64,000 bases of DNA, taken from an uncultured Alistipes sp. GTDB lineage: Bacteria; Bacteroidota; Bacteroidia; Bacteroidales; Rikenellaceae. A model generated the notes under the pieces. The model saw only the letters and a program-made list of their open reading frames with translations, had not been told where the DNA came from and did not search any database. Where the stretch lies: the NCBI RefSeq assembly GCF_963931675.1, contig NZ_OZ007039.1, positions 3,313,719-3,377,718 of the forward strand, written 5' to 3'. Of the stretch, positions 17,313 to 25,114 are shown piece by piece; the first letter of the stretch is position 1, and each line of letters begins with the position of its first letter. Position numbers and translations under genes: made by a program.

Positions 17313-17444
17313 AACTGTTCACGGAAGCAACCGACAGTGTGACCATTATTCCGTTATCGGAGGGTAATTCCCAACCGTTCACACCGCAAAGAAATAGCGA
17401 AAAATTGGAATAATCACCATGTTGTCAAGCCTCTGACTATACAT

Positions 17445-17469
17445 GTCATCATATGTCACCACATAGCAT
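17445..17469 (-). promoter_or_regulatory. TGAC-repeat operator motif, site 2 (mob)
   Basis: On the minus strand TGCT, TGAC and TGAC begin 10 bp apart, aligned to the same 25-bp block found at three other promoters. It sits 12 bp upstream of the mob -33 element, in inverted orientation relative to the gene. Confidence 0.5.
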
Positions 17470-17480
17470 ATAACTCGCTA

Positions 17481-17511
17481 TTTACCAATAGAATAAACCT
17501 GTCTAACTTTG
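17481..17511 (+). promoter_or_regulatory. mob operon promoter
   Basis: TTTA (one mismatch to TTTG), a 19-nt spacer and TAACTTTG, a perfect -7 box. Transcription would start near 17518 and give a leader of about 240 nt before mobA. Confidence 0.65.
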
Positions 17512-17604
17512 CGCCAGAAAGGTCTATGGACGCACGACGAACGGAGTTTTCGGATGCTTCTCTCTGAGGGGAACGGCGACAGCCAATTTTACGAAGGAAA
17601 ATTC

Positions 17605-17676
17605 ATGTTCAAGCGAACATAGCAAGTTGTGTTTTGAGGCACCCGAAATGTTTTCGGGCACTCAAAACAAACTTGC
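17605..17676 (+). other. Hairpins upstream of mobA, possible oriT or leader structure
   Basis: A small hairpin ATGTTC-AAGC-GAACAT at 17605-17620 is followed by a 55-nt interrupted hairpin at 17622-17676: GCAAGTT pairs with AACTTGC, GTTTTGAG with CTCAAAAC and CCCGAAA with TTTCGGG. Relaxase nick sites in such elements lie next to inverted repeats just upstream of the mob genes. Confidence 0.5.
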
Positions 17677-17758
17677 CACTCGCCTGCGGCTCGGGGAGGG
17701 ATTCACTCCAAAGTCGTGAATCCATAGCGGAAGTTAGTAACCAATTAAATGTAAAAGT

Positions 17759-18205
17759 ATGCAGACGAACAACAGGAAAAACCAAAGAAAAGGTGTAGGC
17801 AGGAAACCGAAATTAGATCCAGCTATACATCGCTATGTGGTCCGATTGACATCGGAAGAGAACGGACACTTCGACATCCAATTCCAAAAATCAGGATTCA
17901 AGGAGAGGTCGAAATTTCTAAAGGCTCTAATCTTCGAGCGTGAAGTAAAGGTAGTAAAACTCGACAAGGCGGCTATGGATTATTACATACGTCTCACGAA
18001 TTTCTACCATCAGTTCCAAGCCATCGGTAACAACTACAATCAGACGGTGCGAGCCGTAAAAACCAACTTTGGGGATAAGCGGGCATTCGCCCTTGTCGCC
18101 AAGTTGGAGAAAGCCACACTGGAGTTGGTAGTATTGAGCAAACAGATTATCGCCCTCACGCGCGAGTTTGAGGAGAGGCACTTGAACCGTAAAAGCGGAG
18201 GTTGA
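17759..18205 (+). CDS. mobA: MobA-type mobilisation protein
   Basis: 148 aa with a basic N-terminus (NNRKNQRKGVGRKPKLDP) and a ribbon-helix-helix-like core (YVVRLTSEENGHFDIQFQKS), then a helical MobC-like region (NFYHQFQAIGNNYNQTVRAV). Accessory protein that binds oriT and loads the relaxase. Its stop is 1 nt before the relaxase ATG. Confidence 0.8.
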   Translation: MQTNNRKNQRKGVGRKPKLDPAIHRYVVRLTSEENGHFDIQFQKSGFKERSKFLKALIFEREVKVVKLDKAAMDYYIRLTNFYHQFQAIGNNYNQTVRAVKTNFGDKRAFALVAKLEKATLELVVLSKQIIALTREFEERHLNRKSGG

Positions 18206-18206
18206 T

Positions 18207-19463
18207 ATGGTGGCTAAAATCAACAGAGGTGCTTCGCTCTACGGAGCCATCATCTACAACCAGCAGAAGGTAAACGAGGATACGGCACGCATCATAGCGG
18301 GCAACCGCATGATTACCGATTCTCTCTACGACCCTGACAGGATTGTACGGCAGACGATGTTCGCTTTTGAGAGTTATCTCGCAGCCAACAGAAAAACCGA
18401 GAAGCCTATTCTGCATATATCGCTCAACCCGACACTGGACGACAATCTTACCGACAGTCAGTTTGCGGATTTGGCAAGAGCCTATATGCAGAAGATGGGC
18501 TACGGCAACCAACCCTACATTGTCTATCTCCACGAGGACATTGACCGCAGACATATACATATAGTATCTACCTGCGTGAATGAGAACGGTGAGAAGATAG
18601 ACGATGCCTACGAATGGAACCGCTCGATGAAGGCGTGCCGAGAGTTGGAACAGATGTTCGGACTCAAACAGATTGCCGACAAACGTAGGGAACTGTTGGA
18701 GCCTTATCTTAAAAAAGCGGACTACACCCGTGGCGATGTAAAGCAGCAGGTATCGAACATTCTCAAGAGTGTCTTTACCTCGTACCGTTTCCAATCCTTC
18801 GGCGAGTACAGTGCTATGCTCTCGTGCTTCAACATCGAGGCAAAGCAGGTCAAGGGCGAGTTCGACGGCAAGCCCTATTCGGGTATCATCTACACGATGA
18901 CCGATGACAACGGCAAGCCTATCTGCACACCCATCAAGTCCTCGCTTATCGGCAAGCGTTTTGGCTACGAAGGTGTGGAAAAGCGTATCACCTACAATGC
19001 TCAAGAGTTCCGAGCAAAGAAGTGGCAACCCAAAATCCGCAACGATGTGGCTTTGGCAATGCACGGCTGTCGTGGCAACCGCGAGGAGTTCGTGCGTCTG
19101 CTTGGAAGCAAGGGCATTGATGTGGTGTTCCGAGAGAACGATGCAGGGCGCATTTACGGTGTCACATTCATCGACCACCACAATCGTGAGGTATATAACG
19201 GTTCCCGTCTGGGTAAGGAGTTCTCGGCAAACAACTTCGAGAAGCTATTCAACTTGCAGGGCGACATTCCATGGACTGATATGCCACAAGGATTTTCGGA
19301 AAGCCACAGCCTCTCATCGGCAGACCTTGAATCGGGCATAGAGCAAGCCTTCGGAATCTTCTCGTTTGACGCTCCTGCAAATGATCCGCAGGAGGAGATG
19401 CTCGCCAAGCAGTACCAGAAGAAAAGGAAGAAGAAAAAACGCCGTTCACGCGGCATATCGTAA
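18207..19463 (+). CDS. mobB: Relaxase MobB
   Basis: 418 aa relaxase/mobilisation nuclease. The metal-binding histidine motif is HEDIDRRHIHIVST, preceded by LHISLNPTLDDNLTDSQF, both typical of MOBP-like relaxases of Bacteroidetes ICEs. The catalytic Tyr should be near the N-terminus (SLYGAIIYN). The C-terminus is basic (KRKKKKRRSR). It nicks oriT and pilots the strand through the MobC/Tra channel. Confidence 0.92.
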   Translation: MVAKINRGASLYGAIIYNQQKVNEDTARIIAGNRMITDSLYDPDRIVRQTMFAFESYLAANRKTEKPILHISLNPTLDDNLTDSQFADLARAYMQKMGYGNQPYIVYLHEDIDRRHIHIVSTCVNENGEKIDDAYEWNRSMKACRELEQMFGLKQIADKRRELLEPYLKKADYTRGDVKQQVSNILKSVFTSYRFQSFGEYSAMLSCFNIEAKQVKGEFDGKPYSGIIYTMTDDNGKPICTPIKSSLIGKRFGYEGVEKRITYNAQEFRAKKWQPKIRNDVALAMHGCRGNREEFVRLLGSKGIDVVFRENDAGRIYGVTFIDHHNREVYNGSRLGKEFSANNFEKLFNLQGDIPWTDMPQGFSESHSLSSADLESGIEQAFGIFSFDAPANDPQEEMLAKQYQKKRKKKKRRSRGIS

Positions 19464-19496
19464 ACCAATTTCACTAACCATTAAAACGAATTTATT

Positions 19497-21527
19497 ATGC
19501 AACAGGAAGATGATTTGAGAGGATTGGCAAAGGTCATGGAGTTCATGCGTGCCATATCCATTATATTTATTGTAGTACATATCTACTGGTTCTGCTATCA
19601 GGCCATCGTGGATATGGGTATCAACATCGGAGTGGTAGATAAGATACTGCTCAACTTTCAGAATACAGCAGGGCTGTTCAGCAACCTGCTTGTGACAAAG
19701 GTGTTCGCCATCATATTCTTGGCTCTGTCGTGCCTCGGCACAAAGGGAGTCAAGAATCAGAAGATGACCTGGCAGAAGATTTATGCGACCTTCCTCGGAG
19801 GTATTGTCCTCTTCTTTATGAACTGGTGGTTGCTCGACCTTCCGTTCTCGCCAATCGTGAATATGGTAATCTACACCATTACGATAACTGTCGGATATAT
19901 CCTTCTGCTTATGTCGGGAGTATGGATTAGCCGTATGTTCAAGCATAACCTTATGGAAGATGTCTTTAATGTGGCCAACGAGAGCTTTATGCAGGAGACA
20001 CGACTGATGGAGAACGAGTATTCGGTAAACCTGCCTACAAAGTTTGTCTACCAAGGCAAGGAATGGGACGGTTGGATAAATGTCGTAAATCCGTTCCGAG
20101 CAACCATTGTATTGGGAACACCGGGTAGCGGTAAGTCGTATGCCGTAGTGAACAACTACATCAAGCAGACCATAGCCAAAGGATTTGCCACATACATCTA
20201 CGACTACAAGTTTGATGACCTCTCCGTTATTGCCTACAATGAGTTGTTGAAGAACATAGACAAGTACAAGGTAAAGCCGAGTTTTTATGTCATCAACTTT
20301 GATGACCCGCGTCGCTCACACCGCTGTAATCCCATTAACCCGAAGTTTATGGTTGATATCAGCGATGCCTATGAATCAGCATATACTATTATGCTTAACT
20401 TGAATAAGACATGGATTCAGAAACAGGGCGACTTCTTCGTAGAATCTCCGATTATTCTTTTGGCGGCTATCATCTGGTATCTGAGAATCTACAAGGACGG
20501 TAAGTATTGTACCTTCCCTCATACGATTGAGTTCCTGAACAAACCGTATGCGGATATATTTACGATTCTGACCTCTTATCCTTCGTTGGAAAACTATCTT
20601 TCACCCTTTATGGACGCATGGAAAGGTGGAGCGCAAGATCAGCTCCAAGGCCAGATTGCATCGGCAAAAATTCCGCTGTCGAGAATGATTTCTCCGCAGC
20701 TCTATTGGGTGATGACGGGCGATGATTTTACCCTCGACTTGAACAACCCCAATGAGCCGAAGATACTCTGCGTAGGTAACAATCCCGACCGCCAGAATAT
20801 CTACTCTGCGGCTCTCGGTCTATACAACAGCCGTATTGTTAAGTTGGTGAACAAAAAAGGTCAGTTAAAGAGTTCCATCATTATTGATGAGTTGCCGACC
20901 ATCTATTTCCGTGGTATCGACAACCTCATTGCCACAGCACGAAGCAACAAGGTGGCGGTTTGTCTCGGTTTTCAGGATTACTCGCAGTTGGCTCGTGACT
21001 ATGGTGACAAGGAGGCGAAGGTTATCCAAAATACGGTGGGGAATATCTTCAGCGGACAGGTGGTAGGTGAAACAGCAAAGAATCTATCGGAGCGTTTCGG
21101 CAAGATACTCCAACAGCGTCAGTCGGTATCTATCAACCGTCAGGACACATCAACATCTATCAACACGCAGTTAGACTTCCTTATACCTGCTTCGAAAATC
21201 TCTAACCTCTCGCAAGGCACATTTGTGGGTAGCGTGGCAGATAACTTCGGTGAGGAGATTGACCAGAAGATTTTCCACTCACGCATCATCGTGGATAGTG
21301 CAAAGGTAAGTGCCGAGACAAAGGCATACAAGAAGATTCCTATCGTCAATGAGTTTAAGGACGAGAATGGCAATGACATTATGCAGGAGCAGATAGAGCG
21401 TAACTATTCCCGTATCAAAGATGAAGTCGAGCAGATTGTTCAAGATGAAATGGAACGAATCAAGGCTGATCCTGAGTTGCGTAAACGATTGTTGCCAGAC
21501 GAGAAGGACGAAGAGGATAACGATTAG
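19497..21527 (+). CDS. mobC: Type IV coupling protein MobC (TraG/VirD4-like)
   Basis: 676 aa. Four N-terminal hydrophobic segments anchor it (for example AISIIFIVVHIYWFCYQAIV and KVFAIIFLALSCLG). Walker A is VLGTPGSGKSYAVVNN and Walker B is IIIDELPTIYFRG. The TraM-recognition-like C-terminal part ends in an acidic tail. It couples the relaxosome to the Tra apparatus. Third gene of the mob operon. Confidence 0.92.
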   Translation: MQQEDDLRGLAKVMEFMRAISIIFIVVHIYWFCYQAIVDMGINIGVVDKILLNFQNTAGLFSNLLVTKVFAIIFLALSCLGTKGVKNQKMTWQKIYATFLGGIVLFFMNWWLLDLPFSPIVNMVIYTITITVGYILLLMSGVWISRMFKHNLMEDVFNVANESFMQETRLMENEYSVNLPTKFVYQGKEWDGWINVVNPFRATIVLGTPGSGKSYAVVNNYIKQTIAKGFATYIYDYKFDDLSVIAYNELLKNIDKYKVKPSFYVINFDDPRRSHRCNPINPKFMVDISDAYESAYTIMLNLNKTWIQKQGDFFVESPIILLAAIIWYLRIYKDGKYCTFPHTIEFLNKPYADIFTILTSYPSLENYLSPFMDAWKGGAQDQLQGQIASAKIPLSRMISPQLYWVMTGDDFTLDLNNPNEPKILCVGNNPDRQNIYSAALGLYNSRIVKLVNKKGQLKSSIIIDELPTIYFRGIDNLIATARSNKVAVCLGFQDYSQLARDYGDKEAKVIQNTVGNIFSGQVVGETAKNLSERFGKILQQRQSVSINRQDTSTSINTQLDFLIPASKISNLSQGTFVGSVADNFGEEIDQKIFHSRIIVDSAKVSAETKAYKKIPIVNEFKDENGNDIMQEQIERNYSRIKDEVEQIVQDEMERIKADPELRKRLLPDEKDEEDND

Positions 21528-21561
21528 AATCTGTATCCTATTTCTTACCGCAAAGGTTGTC

Positions 21562-21673
21562 CCGTGCCTTTCGGATTGAGCAAGGTCAAGCCCTGTGGGT
21601 GTCGTGGAAAAATCATCCTCGCCCCACGGGGCTTGCGGTATTTTTCCCGCCAACCTTGCACAATCATGCACGG
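21562..21673 (+). ncRNA. Structured intergenic element, copy A
   Basis: A 112-nt block between mobC and the next gene. Outer arms CCGTGC and GATTG pair with CAATC and GCACGG; inside, GCAAGGT pairs with ACCTTGC, AAGCCC with GGGCTT, and AAAAAT with ATTTTT. The loop region contains AATCATCCTCGC, invariant in all five copies. Whether it acts as RNA or as DNA is unknown. Confidence 0.6.
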
Positions 21674-21746
21674 AACAGTCAAGGCGGTAAAGAAATAGAA
21701 TACAGTGCTTCGCCTGTAATATGTATAACTTAAATAAAGATAGACG

Positions 21747-22238
21747 ATGATTAGAATGACATTATCAGAGTATCTCCGTAAACCAAAGGATTATCGCGGA
21801 GAATGGACTACAGAAAGATGGGATATTCCCAAATGGAAAGAAGAACGCAAGAAGTATATGGGCAAGCGTACACTAATGACAAACATCAATGGTTGCACTT
21901 GTTTGGTCGTAGAAGGTATGGGATTGGAGATTATTGATGACACAGATTGGAAGAAACCCGATGCAGTCAGAAAAGAGATTAGTCGCCAATGCCTGAAATT
22001 CTTTACAGAGCGAGGCATCGAGCCTCACTATGCCGATTGCCTTATCCGCTATAAGGACAACTACGATACCATTGAAGTGCGTATCGCCATCGGAATGTCT
22101 GCTGATACCGAAAAGGATGATGACATTTTCTTCTATTGCGATACGCTGGAAGATATGAAGTCACTTGCAGAAATCGGCTGTGAGGACTTTTACATTGCCG
22201 ACTGCTACAGCTTTGGAGTATATGAAGATTTATTATAA
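21747..22238 (+). CDS. Hypothetical protein downstream of mobC
   Basis: 163 aa, soluble, no signal peptide and no domain I recognise. Alternating charged and hydrophobic segments (YADCLIRYKDNYDTIEVRIA) suggest an alpha/beta fold, and the C-terminus is acidic. Start ATG 21747, with ATG 21756 as an alternative. It precedes a DUF4120 gene by 18 nt, so the two are likely cotranscribed. Confidence 0.65.
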   Translation: MIRMTLSEYLRKPKDYRGEWTTERWDIPKWKEERKKYMGKRTLMTNINGCTCLVVEGMGLEIIDDTDWKKPDAVRKEISRQCLKFFTERGIEPHYADCLIRYKDNYDTIEVRIAIGMSADTEKDDDIFFYCDTLEDMKSLAEIGCEDFYIADCYSFGVYEDLL

Positions 22239-22256
22239 ACCCAAAATATATTGAGT

Positions 22257-22547
22257 ATGAAGATTTTATGTCAAGAGCGTTATGACAAGGCTGTTGCCTA
22301 CGCAAAGGAAATCAAGAACGACACGCTGCAAAAATGTATTGACCGTTTGAAGCAGTGGGAGGAAAATCCAAACTGCCCATGTGAGATTGAGCTATACTAT
22401 GACTCTGCACCTCACTCATTCGGATTCCGACAAGTATATCCCGATGGTAGAACAGGAATTGTCGGAGGCTTGCTCTATCACGGACAGCCCGACCAATCGT
22501 TTGCCGTATTGATGAATCCTATTCACGGGTGGAGCATACACACCTAA
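22257..22547 (+). CDS. DUF4120 family protein
   Basis: About 96 aa, start MKILCQERYDKAVAYA and end GGLLYHGQPDQ...HGWSIHT, matching what I recall of DUF4120, a small protein of unknown function in Bacteroidetes mobile elements. ATG 22257 is preferred to TTG 22251. The last six codons occur again at 56093-56110, where a homologous gene in ICE 2 has been cut by IS66. A bidirectional terminator follows. Confidence 0.75.
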   Translation: MKILCQERYDKAVAYAKEIKNDTLQKCIDRLKQWEENPNCPCEIELYYDSAPHSFGFRQVYPDGRTGIVGGLLYHGQPDQSFAVLMNPIHGWSIHT

Positions 22548-22553
22548 AAAAAG

Positions 22554-22592
22554 AATCTCGAAAAGGAGTGTTTCATTTTCCTTTTCGAGATT
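22554..22592. terminator. Bidirectional terminator
   Basis: Perfect 14-bp stem AATCTCGAAAAGGA / TCCTTTTCGAGATT between convergent genes, with A-runs on the left and T-rich sequence on the right. Confidence 0.85.
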
Positions 22593-22602
22593 TATTCTCT
22601 TC

Positions 22603-23616
22603 CTAATTTTGATTAAGACCTGAAAGAAAGCTTTTTATGTGACCAATAGTTTCTTTTGGGTTATCATTATCGAATTTTGGAAAACCTTGAATATTATTAA
22701 GGTCTTTCCATAACTTAAACATATGAATAATTAGTAATGTGAATTTTATATTCTCATCCTTAATGTTTTCATATATGTCAAATATACGTTTGTCTTCACG
22801 CGGATGAATGCCATCTTCAATCATATCTGGATTTAAATACAGCAATGAAAACAATACGCATATCAATCCGCAATAAGCAGAAAATAATCTTTGTTCTGCA
22901 AGACTACCATTTATTTCCCAAAAAGCAGCAATGTCAGCATCTGTTTCATCAGTAATTTCTTCATCTTTATGAAGATGACCTAATGTAAAATGCGATAATT
23001 CATGTAAGAGGATGAAAGTAATACCGAAACAGTACATTGCGTTTACTTTTTCTTCATATGCTCCATCAAAATTAATTTGATAGTATTTTTCAATGTCTAT
23101 TGCCTTTGAATTGTCTGTTAATGGTAATAATAGACAATAATCCATTTCCAGTTCGTTTGTTAATTTTTCAATATCTATTATAGAGATTGATCTTTTAAGA
23201 TAATCATAATATTGATCAAGATCAATGTCATATCCACTCATTTGTAATAGATTCAGCAATTTTTCTTTAGGATATTGCAAGATTTCATTAACAGAGGATT
23301 TGTAATCTTCTATATTGCCCCCAATTTTCTTGCACTCTTGCAAGATTATGTCACAATCAATAGTTTTTAGTGCTATATCGCATACCAACCATAAATATTG
23401 ACAATATGCTGCCGATAATTGTACATAACAACCCCCATTTAACTTATCCGGGACAATTTTTGCAGGACAAGTTATACTGGTATATTCGTCAATAAAATGA
23501 ATTTCATTTGACAATCCCTTGCTTATGCAACCTGGAATGTCTGCTGTAATAATAGTTTGTAATATTGCAGTAATATTAGCATCTAATTTGTGAACTGGAT
23601 ATATCTTCTGTTCCAT
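22603..23616 (-). CDS. HExxH metallopeptidase-like protein (possible Lit/U49-type exclusion protease)
   Basis: 337 aa. The zinc-protease signature LLHELSHFTLGHLHKDE is followed by TDETDADIAAFWEI, where Glu/Asp could be the third ligand; this spacing resembles gluzincin-like families such as peptidase U49 (phage-exclusion protease Lit). No signal peptide, so cytoplasmic. Codon use is AT-rich compared with the tra and mob genes, a sign of separate origin. It follows a NERD nuclease gene by 12 nt and the two form one operon in a cargo site that in ICE 2 holds an AbiE system. The Lit comparison is inference from the motif only. Confidence 0.6.
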   Translation of the reverse strand: MEQKIYPVHKLDANITAILQTIITADIPGCISKGLSNEIHFIDEYTSITCPAKIVPDKLNGGCYVQLSAAYCQYLWLVCDIALKTIDCDIILQECKKIGGNIEDYKSSVNEILQYPKEKLLNLLQMSGYDIDLDQYYDYLKRSISIIDIEKLTNELEMDYCLLLPLTDNSKAIDIEKYYQINFDGAYEEKVNAMYCFGITFILLHELSHFTLGHLHKDEEITDETDADIAAFWEINGSLAEQRLFSAYCGLICVLFSLLYLNPDMIEDGIHPREDKRIFDIYENIKDENIKFTLLIIHMFKLWKDLNNIQGFPKFDNDNPKETIGHIKSFLSGLNQN

Positions 23617-23628
23617 ATAATCTATTAT

Positions 23629-24396
23629 TTAATTATGTGTAAAACGGCATCGTGGATAATTAGAACAACCTAAGAAACTGCCGTATCTTCCTTTTCGCTC
23701 AACCAAATTGCCACCACACTTCGGACATTTACCATTGGCTATCGCCATATCTCTATTTTGCTGAACTGTCTGCACATTACGGATATGGCTTTCTCGACTG
23801 CCTTCAGTGGTGATATTTGCCGAAGATATTTTACTCACGATTCTCTGAATATCTTCTTGTGAAATACATTGTGTCCTATATGACTTGATGGCTGAACGCA
23901 AGTTGCACCAATTTATCACTATATGGTTAGGTGTAGTAATATTCAGCTCTGCACTATCTGCAAATACGACAATGGGGATAATGGGAAAATCACCGACCTC
24001 TTTCAATATCGCTTTGACGGCTCTTGCGTGAGCCGCATTTTGGCGAATAGGATTCCTAAGTTTATGCTGTTCACTTGACCAACCCCAAAATCTCTTTTTG
24101 CCAAGCAGACTCTGTTTCCACTCTTCCGAGTTCTCATGTCCGAATATCCAACCTTTATAATTCTTCGTTTCGATTACAAAGATTCCGTATGGCGAAACTA
24201 CGATGTGATCTATCTGCGTTGTCCCATAACTTGTAGGCAATAATATATCATTAAGCGTGAGGTACTCCTTCGAGAGCCAATCCAGCTTTCGAGCCACACG
24301 CTTTTCTCCGAACTTGCCTATATTCTTGGGCGAAGACATCCAAATCTTAAATGCCACAAGTAGGACAAATATGCAGATGATTATTATTGAACTCAT
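23629..24396 (-). CDS. NERD-domain nuclease with C-terminal topoisomerase-type zinc ribbon
   Basis: About 255 aa from ATG 24396, which gives one N-terminal membrane helix (IIIICIFVLLVAFKIWM). NERD domain at about 35-150: GKFGEKRVARKLDWL, TTQIDHIVVSPYGIFVIETK and NYKGWIFG contain the Glu, Asp and ExK residues of the restriction-like nuclease fold. The C-terminus is a four-Cys zinc ribbon (CPKCGGNLVERKGRYGSFLG, then CSNYPRC). NERD proteins are often found in defence islands. First gene of the two-gene operon with the HExxH protein. Confidence 0.85.
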   Translation of the reverse strand: MSSIIIICIFVLLVAFKIWMSSPKNIGKFGEKRVARKLDWLSKEYLTLNDILLPTSYGTTQIDHIVVSPYGIFVIETKNYKGWIFGHENSEEWKQSLLGKKRFWGWSSEQHKLRNPIRQNAAHARAVKAILKEVGDFPIIPIVVFADSAELNITTPNHIVINWCNLRSAIKSYRTQCISQEDIQRIVSKISSANITTEGSRESHIRNVQTVQQNRDMAIANGKCPKCGGNLVERKGRYGSFLGCSNYPRCRFTHN

Positions 24397-24518
24397 TATA
24401 TTATGCTTTATACACTGCAAAGGTAGTCCGTTTTTTACGAATGAAAGACAGAAAGGGCTACAAAAAGTGTATGTAGCGTGAAAATCCCGCTTCACTCGCA
24501 AAGTCCCTTCAAGAAGTT

Positions 24519-24625
24519 AACTCGGAGGGACAATACCTCCACGTTCAAGCCGAGGGTTTTCGGGCAAAAAATTCTCTGCGATAATTTTTCACCCGAAAAA
24601 ACGCTCCGGTATCGCCGTCCGAGTT
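24519..24625 (+). ncRNA. Second structured element type, ICE 1 copy
   Basis: Outer arms AACTCGGA (24519-24526) and TCCGAGTT (24618-24625) enclose a hairpin in which TTTTCGGG pairs with CCCGAAAA and an A-run with a T-run. A homologous block with the same arms lies at 57925-58032, also upstream of the DUF4099 gene. The rest of 24397-25114 holds the TGAC-repeat motif and the -7 box but no convincing gene. Confidence 0.5.
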
Positions 24626-24991
24626 GAGACAGAGGTTGGGACTTAGCAAGCGAAGCGACCTACGACGCATAGTACAACAGGTCAAAAATCCATTGCGGTA
24701 AGATATGCCGCATCTCTATTCTCAACCTGACTGCCATATCTATATTTCATTATAAGGTCTATCAACCACCGCCATCTTTTTAAGCCCCGATTTTTTAAGT
24801 GGGACAAAAGCAGCTCAGCTCTCAACTCTGCATATTACAAAAGTTATTTCTTTTCGGTCATACCACCGCTTTTTTCTCGCACCTTTTTTTGCCTTTGTTT
24901 TTCGCTCCTTTCGCCCCCGTTTCAGTGTGGAGCGTTTTCCCTCTTTTCACCCTTGTTTTGCCCTTTTCGTGTCTTCGCTTTCCTACCTGCT

Positions 24992-25016
24992 ATGACAAGT
25001 GATGACACCTTATGAC
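24992..25016 (+). promoter_or_regulatory. TGAC-repeat operator motif, site 3 (ICE 1 topoisomerase operon)
   Basis: Three TGAC half-sites begin exactly 10 bp apart (24993, 25003, 25013). The core GTGATGACAC is identical to that of the ICE 2 site. It ends 50 bp before the -7 box. Confidence 0.6.
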
Positions 25017-25066
25017 TTGTATAGTCTAACGGCTTAAATGTCAATGTTTTATCAAAATTTGCTATA

Positions 25067-25074
25067 TATATTTG
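25067..25074 (+). promoter_or_regulatory. -7 box of the DUF4099-topoisomerase operon
   Basis: TATATTTG matches TAnnTTTG exactly and is conserved at the same distance from the gene in ICE 2 (58468-58475). No clear TTTG lies 19 nt upstream in either copy, which would fit a promoter that needs an activator. Confidence 0.55.
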
Positions 25075-25114
25075 CAGCGACAACATTAGTTATTAACGCT
25101 AAAAACTCACAGTT

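Noticed and set aside
18156..19181. 341-aa open frame antisense to the mobB relaxase
   Set aside because: Covers the relaxase gene on the other strand and shows no domain or start signal.
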